In this document: positions 1 to 9,052 of the stretch, in pieces | Position numbering within the stretch: the first letter of the stretch is position 1 | Layout of the letters: each line of letters starts with the position of its first letter | Assembly (NCBI GenBank): GCA_026995265.1 | Contig: JALWPC010000659.1 | Span: 1-33,835, forward strand | Source: Paracoccaceae bacterium | GTDB taxonomy: Bacteria; Pseudomonadota; Alphaproteobacteria; Rhodobacterales; Rhodobacteraceae | DNA length: 33,835 nt | Direction of reading: 5' to 3' | Program-made: the position numbers and the translations under genes | The notes under the pieces: model-generated | What the model was told of the DNA's origin: nothing | Databases searched by the model: none | What the model saw: only the letters and a program-made list of their open reading frames with translations

Positions 1-1
1 T

Positions 2-109
2 GCGCTCAACATCATCAAGAAAAATACCGACAAAGGCTCGAACCGCGTAAAATTCAAACGCGCAGGCTGGAACGACAATTTCCTAAGGTCCCTAATGAGA
101 AGCTTTTGA
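2..109 (+). mobile_element. C-terminal fragment of an ISAs1-like transposase (5' part outside the window)
   Basis: Frame from nt 2 reads ALNIIKKNTDKGSNRVKFKRAGWNDNFLRSLMRSF*, like the C-terminus of ISAs1-family transposases (ALNLLR..KAKRKRAGWDxxYLxxLL). Followed by ATGCGATTGCCCTG (111-124), whose complement CAGGGCAATCGCAT looks like an ISAs1-type terminal repeat. Confidence 0.7.
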
Positions 110-196
110 AATGCGATTGCCCTGAGGGTCAGGCCCTTGCAGCTTGCGCCTGCACATACTAAATGAGAGGCCAACCCTTTTTCGGAGCGCTTATCC

Positions 197-484
197 ATGA
201 CCTCGCTTTTCCAAATCCTCAGCGCCGCCCTTAGCCTGATGTGGTTCATCATCATCGCCCATATCGTTATGAGCTGGCTGGTGAATTTTCAGGTGCTCAA
301 CATCCGCCAACCCCTGGTGGCACAAATCTGGTATGGCCTGAACCGGATTCTGGAGCCCATCTACCGTAAAATCCGCACTGTCTTGCCCCCGATGGGCGGG
401 CTGGACCTCGCGCCGATGGTGCTGATCTTTGGCATATTCGCTCTCCGCGTGATCCTCGCCAACAATATCGGTGCCTTCGGATGA
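197..484 (+). CDS. YggT family membrane protein
   Basis: 95 aa, two hydrophobic segments, YggT-like pattern (SWLVNFQVLN...LNRILEPIYRKIRTVLPPMGGLDLAPMVL); next to a DUF167 gene as is common. Confidence 0.9.
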   Translation: MTSLFQILSAALSLMWFIIIAHIVMSWLVNFQVLNIRQPLVAQIWYGLNRILEPIYRKIRTVLPPMGGLDLAPMVLIFGIFALRVILANNIGAFG

Positions 485-792
485 CCCCGTGGCGGGTGGT
501 GGATGGCGGGCTGGAACTTGCCCTGCGCCTCACCCCCAAAGGCGGGCGCGATAAGGTGGAAGGTATCAGGGAAGACACCTCCGGCAGGCCCGTGCTCGCG
601 GTGCGTGTCTCGGCCCCGCCGGTTGACGGCGCCGCCAATAAAGCCCTGCTCAAATTCCTCGCCAAAGCCAGCGGCGTGCCCAAATCCCGCATCCGGTTTA
701 TTTCGGGTGAAACCGCGCGGATAAAGCGGCTTATGCTGGAAGGGGATGGGGCAAAGATAGCTGCTACGCTGGGAACTTTGACAAAAAGCTAG
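481..792 (+). CDS. DUF167 (YggU) family protein
   Basis: 103 aa; RLTPKGGRDKVEG...VRVSAPPVDGAANKALLKFLAKASGVPKSRIRFISGETARIKRL is typical DUF167; overlaps the yggT stop by 4 nt. Confidence 0.93.
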   Translation: MTPWRVVDGGLELALRLTPKGGRDKVEGIREDTSGRPVLAVRVSAPPVDGAANKALLKFLAKASGVPKSRIRFISGETARIKRLMLEGDGAKIAATLGTLTKS

Positions 793-804
793 CGCCCATC
801 CCCA

Positions 805-883
805 CCGAGCGCAGCGAGGCACGGGCCAGCGGCAGGCATTTTCAGCTTGCCTGAAAATGTGCTTTGGCCGAGTGGGGGCGGTT
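805..883 (+). repeat. Dispersed intergenic repeat family 1, copy R1 (CCGAGCGCAGCGAGGC core plus TTTTCAG hairpin)
   Basis: CCGAGCGCAGCGAGGC at 805-820, hairpin CATTTTCAG(cttgc)CTGAAAATG at 837-859, then TGTGCTTTGGCCGAGTGGGGGCGG; matches the reverse complement of 21690-21767. Confidence 0.75.
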
Positions 884-886
884 ATT

Positions 887-1053
887 ATGCGCAATTTTAC
901 CTACAAATCGCTGAGGGAGCCCCCGCAGAGGCCAAAGCAAACCCGGAGCTGGCGGACAGCCCCGGGCGCGCGCCTCCTCGGGGAGCCTGCACCAGCAATT
1001 TGTATGCAAAATTGCGCAATCAAAAAACTCAATTTGTATGCAAAATTGCGCAA
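887..1053. repeat. 24-bp repeat CAATTTGTATGCAAAATTGCGCAA: two direct copies and one diverged inverted copy
   Basis: Identical copies at 996-1019 and 1030-1053; inverted copy ATGCGCAATTTTACCTACAAATCG at 887-910 (20/24 by eye). Confidence 0.85.
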
Positions 1054-1112
1054 GAAATCCGGCCCCCCTCGTCGGCGCGGGTTGCGCGAGCGCAACCGGA
1101 AAACCCGCGAGG

Positions 1113-1541
1113 TCAGCGCATCAGCAGCACAGATTGCGTGGCGTGGCGCATCACCTGCGCGGCGTTCGGGCCGATCAGCGCATCTTTATTCTCCGGACGA
1201 TGGGAGGCCATGACGATCACATCCGCCCCCAACTCGTTCGCCGCTTTTTTGATCTGCCGATACACCCGTTTACCACGGCGCACATGGGGCCGCGCCAGCA
1301 CCTCTTCGGGGATCTCGCGCTCAAGCAACGCCTTCAGGCTTTTCTCCGCCTCGGCCACCATTCTTTGCGCGTAATCCTCGGGTAAAAACGGCCCGACAAG
1401 GGTCATGTCCAGGTCTGTCACCACATTCACAGCGATGATTTCCGCGCCATTTTGCTGCGCTAACCGCACCGCCGCGGGCAGCGCCATTTGCCACGAGCTT
1501 TCCTCGTTCAAATCAATAGGCAGCAGAATTTTATCAAACAT
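1113..1541 (-). CDS. Universal stress protein UspA family
   Basis: 142 aa; MFDKILLPIDLNEESSW...DVIVMASHRPENKDALIGPNAAQVMRHATQSVLLMR, Usp nucleotide-binding pattern. Confidence 0.93.
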   Translation of the reverse strand: MFDKILLPIDLNEESSWQMALPAAVRLAQQNGAEIIAVNVVTDLDMTLVGPFLPEDYAQRMVAEAEKSLKALLEREIPEEVLARPHVRRGKRVYRQIKKAANELGADVIVMASHRPENKDALIGPNAAQVMRHATQSVLLMR

Positions 1542-1559
1542 ATCGGCCTCCTTCAGGCA

Positions 1560-2909
1560 CTATCTCGTTGGCTCTTTCATCGTCACCAGCTCTTCGGCCG
1601 CGGTGGGGTGCACCGCCACAGTGCGGTCGAAATCCTCCTTGGTGGCCCCCATCTTCACCGCAATCCCCGCCAGCTGGATCATCTCCCCCGCCGCAGGCCC
1701 GATAATGTGGCAGCCAATCACCTCGCGGCTGGTCTTTTCAACGATCAGCTTCATCAGCATCCGCTCGTCGCGCCCCGCCAGCACATTAGCCATGGGCCGG
1801 AAGGCGGCGCGGTAAACCTCGATGTCAAAATCCGCCCGTGCGTCTTCTTCCGTATAGCCCACCGTGCCGATCTCCGGCTGGGTGAACACCGCTGTGGGGA
1901 TGAACTCGTGGTCCACCGCCGTGGGGTTATTGTTGAATACCGTCTCCACAAAGGCCATGGCCTCGCGAATGGCCACAGGCGTAAGCTGCACGCGGTCGGT
2001 CACATCGCCCACCGCATAGATGCTCTCGCAACTGGTCGCCGAGAACCGGTCCACCATCACCTCGCCCTTGCGCCCGAGCTTCACCCCCGCCGCCTCCAGC
2101 CCGAGCCCTTCGGTATTGGGCACCCGCCCCGTGGCATAGACCACCTCGTCCACCACCTTCACCGACCCGTTGGTGCAGGTCACATGCAGCCCGTCATCCT
2201 TCTTGGCGATCTCCACCACATCGGTGCCAAGGTGCAGGTTCACCCCTTTGCGGATCATCTCGTCGGCCACATGGCCGCGCACCTCGCCATCAAAGCCCCG
2301 CAGAATCTGCGCGCCCCGGTAAAACTGCGTCACCTCCGCGCCCATGCCGTTGAAAATACCGGCAAATTCGCTGGCGATATAGCCGCCACCGACAATCAGG
2401 ATGCGCTTGGGCAGATGGTCCATCAGGAAGATGTCGCTTGACGTAATCACATGCTCCGCGCCCTTTACATCAGGCACAAAAGGCCGGCCACCTGTGGCCA
2501 CCAGAATCCATTTCGCCGTGAAGGTCTCGCCCGAGGACAGCGCCACCGTATGCCCGTCCTTCACCACCGCGCGGGCGTCAAACACCTGCACGCCGTTGCC
2601 CTCAAGCCCCTTGCGATACAGCCCCTCCAGCCGGTCCAGCTCATCGTCAATCCTGCCGATCAGGGTTCCCCAGTCAAAGCTGCGCTTGCCAATGGTCCAG
2701 CCGAACCCTTCGGCATCATTCATCGCCTCGGCGTAGCCCGACGCATAGACCATCAGCTTCTTGGGCACACAGCCGCGAATAACACAGGTGCCGCCCATGC
2801 GGTATTCCTCCGCCAGGCCCACCTTGGCCCCGCCCTGTGCGGCCACACGGCCCGCCCGCACACCGCCGGAGCCGCCACCGATCACAAACAGGTCAAAATC
2901 ATATTCCAT
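1560..2909 (-). CDS. gor: Glutathione-disulfide reductase
   Basis: 449 aa; redox motif GGTCVIRGCVPKKLMVYAS, GGGYIASEFAGI, C-terminal HPTAAEE. Confidence 0.95.
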   Translation of the reverse strand: MEYDFDLFVIGGGSGGVRAGRVAAQGGAKVGLAEEYRMGGTCVIRGCVPKKLMVYASGYAEAMNDAEGFGWTIGKRSFDWGTLIGRIDDELDRLEGLYRKGLEGNGVQVFDARAVVKDGHTVALSSGETFTAKWILVATGGRPFVPDVKGAEHVITSSDIFLMDHLPKRILIVGGGYIASEFAGIFNGMGAEVTQFYRGAQILRGFDGEVRGHVADEMIRKGVNLHLGTDVVEIAKKDDGLHVTCTNGSVKVVDEVVYATGRVPNTEGLGLEAAGVKLGRKGEVMVDRFSATSCESIYAVGDVTDRVQLTPVAIREAMAFVETVFNNNPTAVDHEFIPTAVFTQPEIGTVGYTEEDARADFDIEVYRAAFRPMANVLAGRDERMLMKLIVEKTSREVIGCHIIGPAAGEMIQLAGIAVKMGATKEDFDRTVAVHPTAAEELVTMKEPTR

Positions 2910-3695
2910 CTAGGCCCCCGGCACATAAAGCGAATCTTTGCTGGGCATATGCACCTTGTGGCGGCCAAGGTCGCCCCTGTCGCGGTCATAGGTGTGCACA
3001 TTGCCATCCTCATAGCCCACCAGAACCGTGTCCGCCATTAGCACAAACAGCCCGGTTTCCACCACGCCGGGAATGCGGTTCAGCGCCTCGGCCAGCCCGC
3101 GCGGGTCGCCAATGCGGTTGAGGTGCAAATCAAGGATATAATGTCCCTCGTCGGTCACATAGGGCGCGCCGTTTTCCTCCCGCAGGCTGATCCGGCGGTT
3201 GGCCACATCGGCCCCCTCCAGCACTTCTTCCACGGTGCTTTCCGTGCTGCGCCAGCCAAATTTCACCACCTCGATGGGCAGCGGAAACGCTCCGAGCGTA
3301 TCCACCTGCTTGCTCCCGTCCGAAATGACCACCATCTGGTTGCTGGCACTGGCCACAATCTTTTCCTGCAACAGCGCCCCGCCGCCGCCCTTGATCAGGT
3401 TCAGGTTCGCGTCAAATTCATCGGCCCCGTCCACGGTGACGTCCAGCCAGCCCGCATCTTCCAAGGTGGTGAGCTTGATGCCAAGGCTCGCGGCCAAGTC
3501 CCGCGTGCGCGAGGAGGTGGGAACGCCAACAATATCAAGCCCTTCGCTGTTCACCTTCCCCGCCAGAAGCTGCACAAACCAGGCGGCGGTTGAGCCGGTG
3601 CCAAGCCCCACCTTCATCCCCGGCTTTATAAACTCCAGCGCCGCCTTGCTGGCTGCGTATTTGCCCCGGTCCGAACCCGTAAGATTATCGGTCAT
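2910..3695 (-). CDS. rpiA: Ribose-5-phosphate isomerase A
   Basis: KVGLGTGSTAAWFV, DGADEFDANLNLIKGGGGALLQEKI; start placed at MTDNLTGSDRG (CAT at 3693-3695) rather than the longest ORF start. Confidence 0.95.
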   Translation of the reverse strand: MTDNLTGSDRGKYAASKAALEFIKPGMKVGLGTGSTAAWFVQLLAGKVNSEGLDIVGVPTSSRTRDLAASLGIKLTTLEDAGWLDVTVDGADEFDANLNLIKGGGGALLQEKIVASASNQMVVISDGSKQVDTLGAFPLPIEVVKFGWRSTESTVEEVLEGADVANRRISLREENGAPYVTDEGHYILDLHLNRIGDPRGLAEALNRIPGVVETGLFVLMADTVLVGYEDGNVHTYDRDRGDLGRHKVHMPSKDSLYVPGA

Positions 3696-3793
3696 AATGC
3701 GTCCCTTCGCCGTAAATGCGCTTGCAATCGTCGGGTTTCCCCCCGCATGGTGCCGCAATATAGCGATAATCGGGCAAAACCCAAGGGGAAAGC

Positions 3794-5185
3794 ATGTTTC
3801 TCAGCATCTTTGACGTGTTCAAAATCGGGGTCGGGCCATCGTCGAGCCACACCGTCGGCCCCATGGTCGCCGCCGCGCGGTTTCTGGACCTCCTGCGCGA
3901 GGGCCGGGAGGTGGTGCCGGGCGCCGGAACCCTTGCCCGCTTGGGCTGCACGCTGCACGGCTCGCTGGCTTTTACGGGAAAAGGCCACGCCACCGACCGC
4001 GCCGTGACGCTGGGTTTTGCCGGTTTTACCCCTGCGGAATATGACCGGGGCACCGCTGATTTGGCCCTTGAAGAGATCGAAAAGCGCGGCACTGTGTCGC
4101 CTGCGGGGCTGGGCGATTTGCGCTATCGGCAGAGCGTTGATTTGCGGTTTGATTATGACGAATCCCTGCCGCTCCACGCCAACGGCATGGTGCTTTCGGC
4201 CTATGATTCCAGCGGCAACCTCTATGCCCGCGAGACCTATTATTCCACTGGCGGCGGGTTTGTAATGACCGCCCGCGAGCTGGCCGGAAACGAGGTGGTG
4301 GCCGAGAAGCCCACCGCCCCTTATCCGTTCAAAACCGCCAGTCAAATGCTTGTAATGGCTGCGAAATCCGGCAAAACCATTGCCGAGATGAAGCGCGAAA
4401 ACGAGCTGCACCATATGAGCCGTGCGGCACTGGAAAGCGGGCTTGAAAAGGTGTGGGCGGTGATGAATGCCAGCATCAATCGCGGGCTGGAAACGGAGGG
4501 GGTTTTGCCCGGGGGGTTGCGTTTCCGGCGGCGGGCCAAAGCTATCCACGCTTCGCTGTTGGCGGAGCATGGCACCAACATGGCCGCCCCCCATTCGATC
4601 AACGATTGGATCAGCGTCTATGCCATTGCAATCAATGAAGAAAATGCCGCTGGCGGGCAGGTGGTGACGGCCCCGACCAACGGGGCGGCGGGGGTGTTGC
4701 CGGCGGTGCTGCGCTATTACCTTGATCATGTGCCCACGGCGCGGGGGGAGATGGTGGAGCCGTTCCTGCTCACCGCTGCGGCAATCGGGGGGATTATCAA
4801 GGCGAATGCGTCGATCTCGGGGGCGGAAGTGGGGTGCCAAGGGGAGGTGGGCTCGGCGTCGGCAATGGCGGCGGCGGGGCTGTGCGCGGTGCTGGGCGGT
4901 AGCCCGCAACAGGTTGAAAACGCTGCCGAAATCGCGCTGGAGCACCATCTGGGGATGACCTGTGACCCCGTGAAGGGGCTGGTGCAGGCGCCTTGTATTG
5001 AGCGAAACGGGCTGGGGGCGATCAAGGCGGTGTCGGCGGCCTCGCTGGCGCTACGGGGGGACGGGGTGCACCTTGTTTCGCTGGATGCCTGCGTGGAAAC
5101 CATGCGGCAAACGGGGGTGGATATGAGCCACAAATACAAAGAGACGTCGCTGGGCGGGTTGGCGGTGAATGTGCCGGAATGTTGA
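3794..5185 (+). CDS. sdaA: L-serine ammonia-lyase (serine deaminase), single-chain iron-sulfur type
   Basis: 463 aa; [61 protein letters not shown]. Confidence 0.96.
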   Translation: MFLSIFDVFKIGVGPSSSHTVGPMVAAARFLDLLREGREVVPGAGTLARLGCTLHGSLAFTGKGHATDRAVTLGFAGFTPAEYDRGTADLALEEIEKRGTVSPAGLGDLRYRQSVDLRFDYDESLPLHANGMVLSAYDSSGNLYARETYYSTGGGFVMTARELAGNEVVAEKPTAPYPFKTASQMLVMAAKSGKTIAEMKRENELHHMSRAALESGLEKVWAVMNASINRGLETEGVLPGGLRFRRRAKAIHASLLAEHGTNMAAPHSINDWISVYAIAINEENAAGGQVVTAPTNGAAGVLPAVLRYYLDHVPTARGEMVEPFLLTAAAIGGIIKANASISGAEVGCQGEVGSASAMAAAGLCAVLGGSPQQVENAAEIALEHHLGMTCDPVKGLVQAPCIERNGLGAIKAVSAASLALRGDGVHLVSLDACVETMRQTGVDMSHKYKETSLGGLAVNVPEC

Positions 5186-5493
5186 GGGGTGAAAAGTGTA
5201 TGATTTCCGTCGGACTCCTGTCGGACAATTGGAGCGCGCGGCGGGGTTAGGTGGTGGGCTTTTGGTGAGGTTGGCAGCACGGTATTGGATGCGCAGCCGC
5301 AGCTATATAACCTGACGACGTTTATTTGATTGCGGTTGCAACCAGCCCCGCATCGGGGGCAAGGTAGGGGGTGCCCTCGCCTGTTTGGTCGCTTGCTCCT
5401 GCCGAACCTTCATGCAGGTATTGATTGGCCCGTTAGCATACCTAACTCGGAGGGCGATACACAGGCAGTAGGACCATCGGAACCGCGGAATTT

Positions 5494-5612
5494 TCCGGTG
5501 CTGACGCACCGGACCCGCGCCTCGCCTTCGGCTCGGCGGGGCGGCGCGTTTACTATTGCACTTATTGGCGAGGTCGCACCCGCGCCGCGCGGCGAATGTG
5601 TCGCTTGTGGCG
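5494..5612 (-). repeat. Dispersed repeat family 1, copy R2 (minus orientation)
   Basis: Reverse complement CGCCACAAGCG..CACATTCGCCGCGCGGCGCGGGTGCGA...ACGCGCCGC...GAGGCGCGGGTCCGGTGC(gtca)GCACCGGA aligns along its length with 5755-5869. Confidence 0.8.
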
Positions 5613-5754
5613 GGTGTTACTGGGGCGGATGGGCAAAACACCCCGCCACAGAACAGGACAATCGACATCAGGGATTTGGGCAAATCAGAACCCAGCCCAA
5701 AATTGAGGCGCCAGGCCATGTTACTTCACTCTTCTTCAAATACTCAGCTGTGCT

Positions 5755-5869
5755 CGCCACAAGCGCCAACATTTGCAGCGCGGCGCGGGCCCGAATTTGC
5801 CAAACAGCACGGCAGCAGACGCGCCGCATCCGAGCGCAGCGAGGCGCGGTCCGGCGCTTTAGCGCCGGA
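5755..5869 (+). repeat. Dispersed repeat family 1, copy R3 (plus orientation)
   Basis: CGCCACAAGCGCCAACATTTGCAGCGCGGCGCGGGCCCGAATTTGCC...ACGCGCCGCATCCGAGCGCAGCGAGGCGCGGTCCGGCGCTTTAGCGCCGGA; inverted partner of R2. Confidence 0.8.
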
Positions 5870-5887
5870 AGACGGGGCAAGGGCGTG

Positions 5888-7393
5888 TCAGGAATGGTCG
5901 ACGCGGGCGAGCATTTTGCGCACTTCCGAAACCAGGGCCGTGCGGGGGATTTGGATTTGGGCGGGTTGGGCTTTCCATTCCTCATTGGTCGTGATGTTGG
6001 CGGCCAGCGCCTTGCCCAACGCCAAATCCTTGAGCTGCACAACGCCGTTGGCGTGCTCGTCGCCGCCCTCGATCACCGCCACGGGGGCGTTGCGGGCGTC
6101 GGCGTATTTGAGCTGGTTGCCGAAGTTTTTCGGGTTGCCGAGATAGACTTCGGCGCGGATGCCAGCATTGCGGAGTTCAGCAACCATGGCTTGATAGTCG
6201 GCCATGCGGTCCCGGTCCATCACCGTGATAATCACCGGCCCTCGAGGGCCTTCTGTGGCCTCGCCGCGCATGGACAGCGCCGCGCGCAGGCGGTCCACGC
6301 CGATGGACACCCCGGTGGCAGGCACCGCCTGGCCGGTGAAGCGCTTGACCAGGTCGTCATAACGGCCACCGCCCGCGACGGAGCCGAATTGGCGTTTGCG
6401 TCCTTTTTCGTCGAGGATCTCGAAAGTGAGTTCGGCCTCGAAAACGGGGCCGGTATAGTAGCCAAGACCGCGCACCACGGAAGGATCGATCAGCAGGCGG
6501 GCGGGGCCGTAACCTGCCGTGTCGGAGAGTTCGGCGATGGTTTCCAGCTCCTGCACGCCGGTGAGGCCGATCTCGGAGCCTTGGACCAACTCGCGCAGGC
6601 GGGCGCAGGTTGCGCCGCCGCTTTCCCGCCGCGCATCCATAAAGCCCATGATGATCTCGGCTTGCTCATCGGAAAGGTTGGCCCCGCCGGTGAAATCCCC
6701 GCTTTCATCCTTGCGCCCTGCCCCCAAAAGCGCCCGCACCCCCTCTGGCCCGAGCCTGTCAAGCTTGTCTATTGCGCGCAAAACGATGCCTCTTTCAGCC
6801 TCAAACTTGCACAAATCGGACATATCTAGCACGCCCGCTACTTCCATCACGCCGTTGAGGACTTTACGGTTATTAACCCGCACGATGTAATCCTCCCGTG
6901 CAATGCCCGCCGCTTCCAGCGCATCCGAGAGCATCATGCAGATCTCGGCATCGGCGGCGACGGTGGGGGTGCCCACGGTGTCGGCATCGCACTGGTAGAA
7001 CTGCCGGAAGCGGCCGGGCCCGGGCTTTTCGTTGCGCCAGACGGGGCCGGTGGCATAGCGACGGTAAGGGGTGGGAAGATCGTTGCGGAACTGGGCATAG
7101 ACGCGCGCCAGGGGGGCGGTGAGGTCATAGCGCAGGGCCATCCAGCTCTCGTCTTCATCCTGCCATGCGAACACGCCCTCATTCGGGCGGTCGACATCGG
7201 GGAGGAACTTGCCCAGCGCCTCCACGGTTTCTACCGCCGAGGTTTCCAGCGGGTCAAAGCCATAGGCGTGGTAAACGCCGGTGATCTTGTCGAGCATGGC
7301 GGCGCGGGCGCGCACATCCTCGCCGAAATAGTCGCGGAAGCCACGGGGCGGCAGGGCCTTGGGGCGCTGCACTTTGGGTTTTCTCTTGGCCAT
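5888..7393 (-). CDS. hisS: Histidyl-tRNA synthetase
   Basis: 501 aa; [85 protein letters not shown]. Confidence 0.96.
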   Translation of the reverse strand: MAKRKPKVQRPKALPPRGFRDYFGEDVRARAAMLDKITGVYHAYGFDPLETSAVETVEALGKFLPDVDRPNEGVFAWQDEDESWMALRYDLTAPLARVYAQFRNDLPTPYRRYATGPVWRNEKPGPGRFRQFYQCDADTVGTPTVAADAEICMMLSDALEAAGIAREDYIVRVNNRKVLNGVMEVAGVLDMSDLCKFEAERGIVLRAIDKLDRLGPEGVRALLGAGRKDESGDFTGGANLSDEQAEIIMGFMDARRESGGATCARLRELVQGSEIGLTGVQELETIAELSDTAGYGPARLLIDPSVVRGLGYYTGPVFEAELTFEILDEKGRKRQFGSVAGGGRYDDLVKRFTGQAVPATGVSIGVDRLRAALSMRGEATEGPRGPVIITVMDRDRMADYQAMVAELRNAGIRAEVYLGNPKNFGNQLKYADARNAPVAVIEGGDEHANGVVQLKDLALGKALAANITTNEEWKAQPAQIQIPRTALVSEVRKMLARVDHS

Positions 7394-7465
7394 AATATCA
7401 ATCCTGAATCCGGTTGCCGTGTCCTACCCTATGGGCGCAAAAGCCGCAAGTTCCCTCCTGCGCCC

Positions 7466-7559
7466 GGCCACCTGCGCAAAGGTCGGGGCGCGGCGCGGGT
7501 GCTGGCTCGCCACGCCATGCAATGCCAGACGCGCCGCCATAGCCGAGCGCAGCGAGGCC
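7466..7559 (+). repeat. Dispersed repeat family 1, copy R4 (lacks the 3' CCGG hairpin)
   Basis: GGGGCGCGGCGCGGGTGCTGGCTCGCCACGCC..CAATGCCAGACGCGCCGCCATAGCCGAGCGCAGCGAGGC aligns with R3. Confidence 0.65.
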
Positions 7560-7565
7560 ACAGGC

Positions 7566-7937
7566 CTACCCCGCAAGATACGGCCAGAAGACCAGCGCAC
7601 CGATACCAGCGGCGGCGAGAGCCGCAACGAGCACTCCGGCGGCGGCCACATCCTTGGCGCGCCTGATGGGTTCCGCCTTTTCGGGCTCGACATAATCACA
7701 GAGGATTTCCAGCGCCGTATTCAGCAGTTCCGCCACCCAGACCAGCCCAATCGCCGCCGCCAGCGCCGCCCATTCCAGCCGCGACACGCCAAGCCCCAGC
7801 CCCGCCGCCACCACCAGCACCGTTGCCAGCAGATGCACCCGCGCATTGCCTTCCTGCCGGATGGCATAGCCCAGCCCCGCCAGCGCAAAGCCAAAGCTGC
7901 GCAGGCGGGCGGCAAGGAATTTGGCAAGGCAATTCAT
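7566..7937 (-). CDS. dgkA: Diacylglycerol kinase
   Basis: Start at MNCLAKFLAARLRSFGFALAGLGYAIRQEGNARVH; VAELLNTALEILCDYVEPEKAEPIRRAKDVAAAGVLVAALAA is diagnostic. Confidence 0.93.
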   Translation of the reverse strand: MNCLAKFLAARLRSFGFALAGLGYAIRQEGNARVHLLATVLVVAAGLGLGVSRLEWAALAAAIGLVWVAELLNTALEILCDYVEPEKAEPIRRAKDVAAAGVLVAALAAAGIGALVFWPYLAG

Positions 7938-7969
7938 GGAGCTATCATCGGTGGAATTGTCGGGATTGT

Positions 7970-8254
7970 CTAGGGGATGGGGGCCTCGAACATGGTAAAG
8001 GGCGCGGGGTTGATCCCATACCATGTCTCAACGCCCTTGACTTTACGCCTGAGGATGCGGCCCTCACCCATTTTCCGGAGGTGGAAAGAGAGGGTCGGGC
8101 GGGTAAGGCCGGTGCGCATCTGCAGGCGCTTATAGGGCATCCCCTCGCGCCCGCAATCCTGCAAAACCTGAAAGATCATTTGCCGGCGCGGGTGGGCCAG
8201 GGCGTTGAAAAACAGTGCGAGAGATTCCTGTTTGCGCGTTGGTTTCATTGACAA
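7970..8254 (-). CDS. ArsR-type winged-helix transcriptional regulator
   Basis: 94 aa; LALFFNALAHPRRQMIFQVLQ...RTGLTRPTLSFHLRKMGEGRILRRKVKGVETWYGI. Confidence 0.85.
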   Translation of the reverse strand: MSMKPTRKQESLALFFNALAHPRRQMIFQVLQDCGREGMPYKRLQMRTGLTRPTLSFHLRKMGEGRILRRKVKGVETWYGINPAPFTMFEAPIP

Positions 8255-8270
8255 AATCCTTGTTTTGAGA

Positions 8271-8296
8271 TGTTTATTCTCCTAGGATAATAAACA
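8271..8296. promoter_or_regulatory. Candidate operator palindrome upstream of the ArsR-type gene
   Basis: TGTTTATTCTCCTAGGATAATAAACA; 12 of 13 symmetric pairs match; lies 17-42 nt upstream of the regulator start. Confidence 0.7.
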
Positions 8297-8428
8297 CTGG
8301 TAAACAATTAGTTACATAGGCAAGTAATGGGTGTCGGGACCATATTCGCGCCAAACCCGCGGGGCGTCCAAAAACCGATGGCAGGATCGCGGTTTTTGCG
8401 TTATTGCGCTTTCATGGAGGCGTAAAAA

Positions 8429-9052
8429 ATGGAAACCCTGCCCGTCCTATATTCCTTCCGCCGCTGCCCCTATGCCATGCGTGCCCGCCTTGCGCTGGTC
8501 TCTGCCGGCATCACAGTGGAGCTGCGCGAGGTGCTGTTGAGGGACAAGCCGCCCGAGCTACTTACGGCCTCGCCCAAAGCCACAGTGCCCGTGCTGGTGC
8601 TGCCTGATCAAGTGATCGAGGAAAGCTATGATATTATGCTCTGGGCACTGGAACAGCACGACCCGGAAGGCTGGCTCGGCGGGCGGGATGACCCCTTGAT
8701 TAGTGAAATCGACGGCCCGTTCAAAATCGCGCTAGACGCTTATAAATACGGCACATCCGGCACGAAAGCGGCCCGTGACACTGCCTCGGAAACCTTGTTC
8801 AGTCTGGATGCCATCCTAAAAACACGGCCTTTCCTTTCCGGCCCGCAATTCACCCTCGCCGATGCCGCCAGCGCCACCTTTATCCGGCAATTCGCCTACG
8901 TCGATATAGAATGGTTTAACGCGGAACCATGGCCGAATCTGCGGGCATGGCTGGAAAAATTCCTTGCGTCCCGTCGCTTTGCCGCCATTATGCGGAAATA
9001 CCCCAAATGGCAGGCCGGAGACCCTGCCACCCTGTTTCCGGAGCCCACATGA
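8429..9052 (+). CDS. Glutathione S-transferase family protein
   Basis: 207 aa; LYSFRRCPYAMRARLAL, PKATVPVLVLPDQVIEESYDIMLW, FLSGPQFTLADAASATFIRQFA. Confidence 0.92.
   Translation: METLPVLYSFRRCPYAMRARLALVSAGITVELREVLLRDKPPELLTASPKATVPVLVLPDQVIEESYDIMLWALEQHDPEGWLGGRDDPLISEIDGPFKIALDAYKYGTSGTKAARDTASETLFSLDAILKTRPFLSGPQFTLADAASATFIRQFAYVDIEWFNAEPWPNLRAWLEKFLASRRFAAIMRKYPKWQAGDPATLFPEPT

Noticed and set aside
847-1385. Several overlapping small ORFs between DUF167 and uspA
   Set aside because: They translate repeat DNA and uspA antisense; repeated peptides (NLYAKLRN.., KTQFVCKIAQ) are better explained by the 24-bp DNA repeat.
3692-4948. 418-aa minus-strand ORF opposite sdaA
   Set aside because: Shadow frame of serine deaminase.
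5303-5719. 138-aa minus-strand ORF in the sdaA-hisS spacer
   Set aside because: Most of its middle is repeat copy R2; the similarity of its translation to the R3 region is due to the DNA repeat, not a conserved protein.
5330-6829. 499-aa plus-strand ORF spanning the repeat region and hisS antisense
   Set aside because: Half covers intergenic repeats R2/R3 and half is hisS antisense; no coherent protein.
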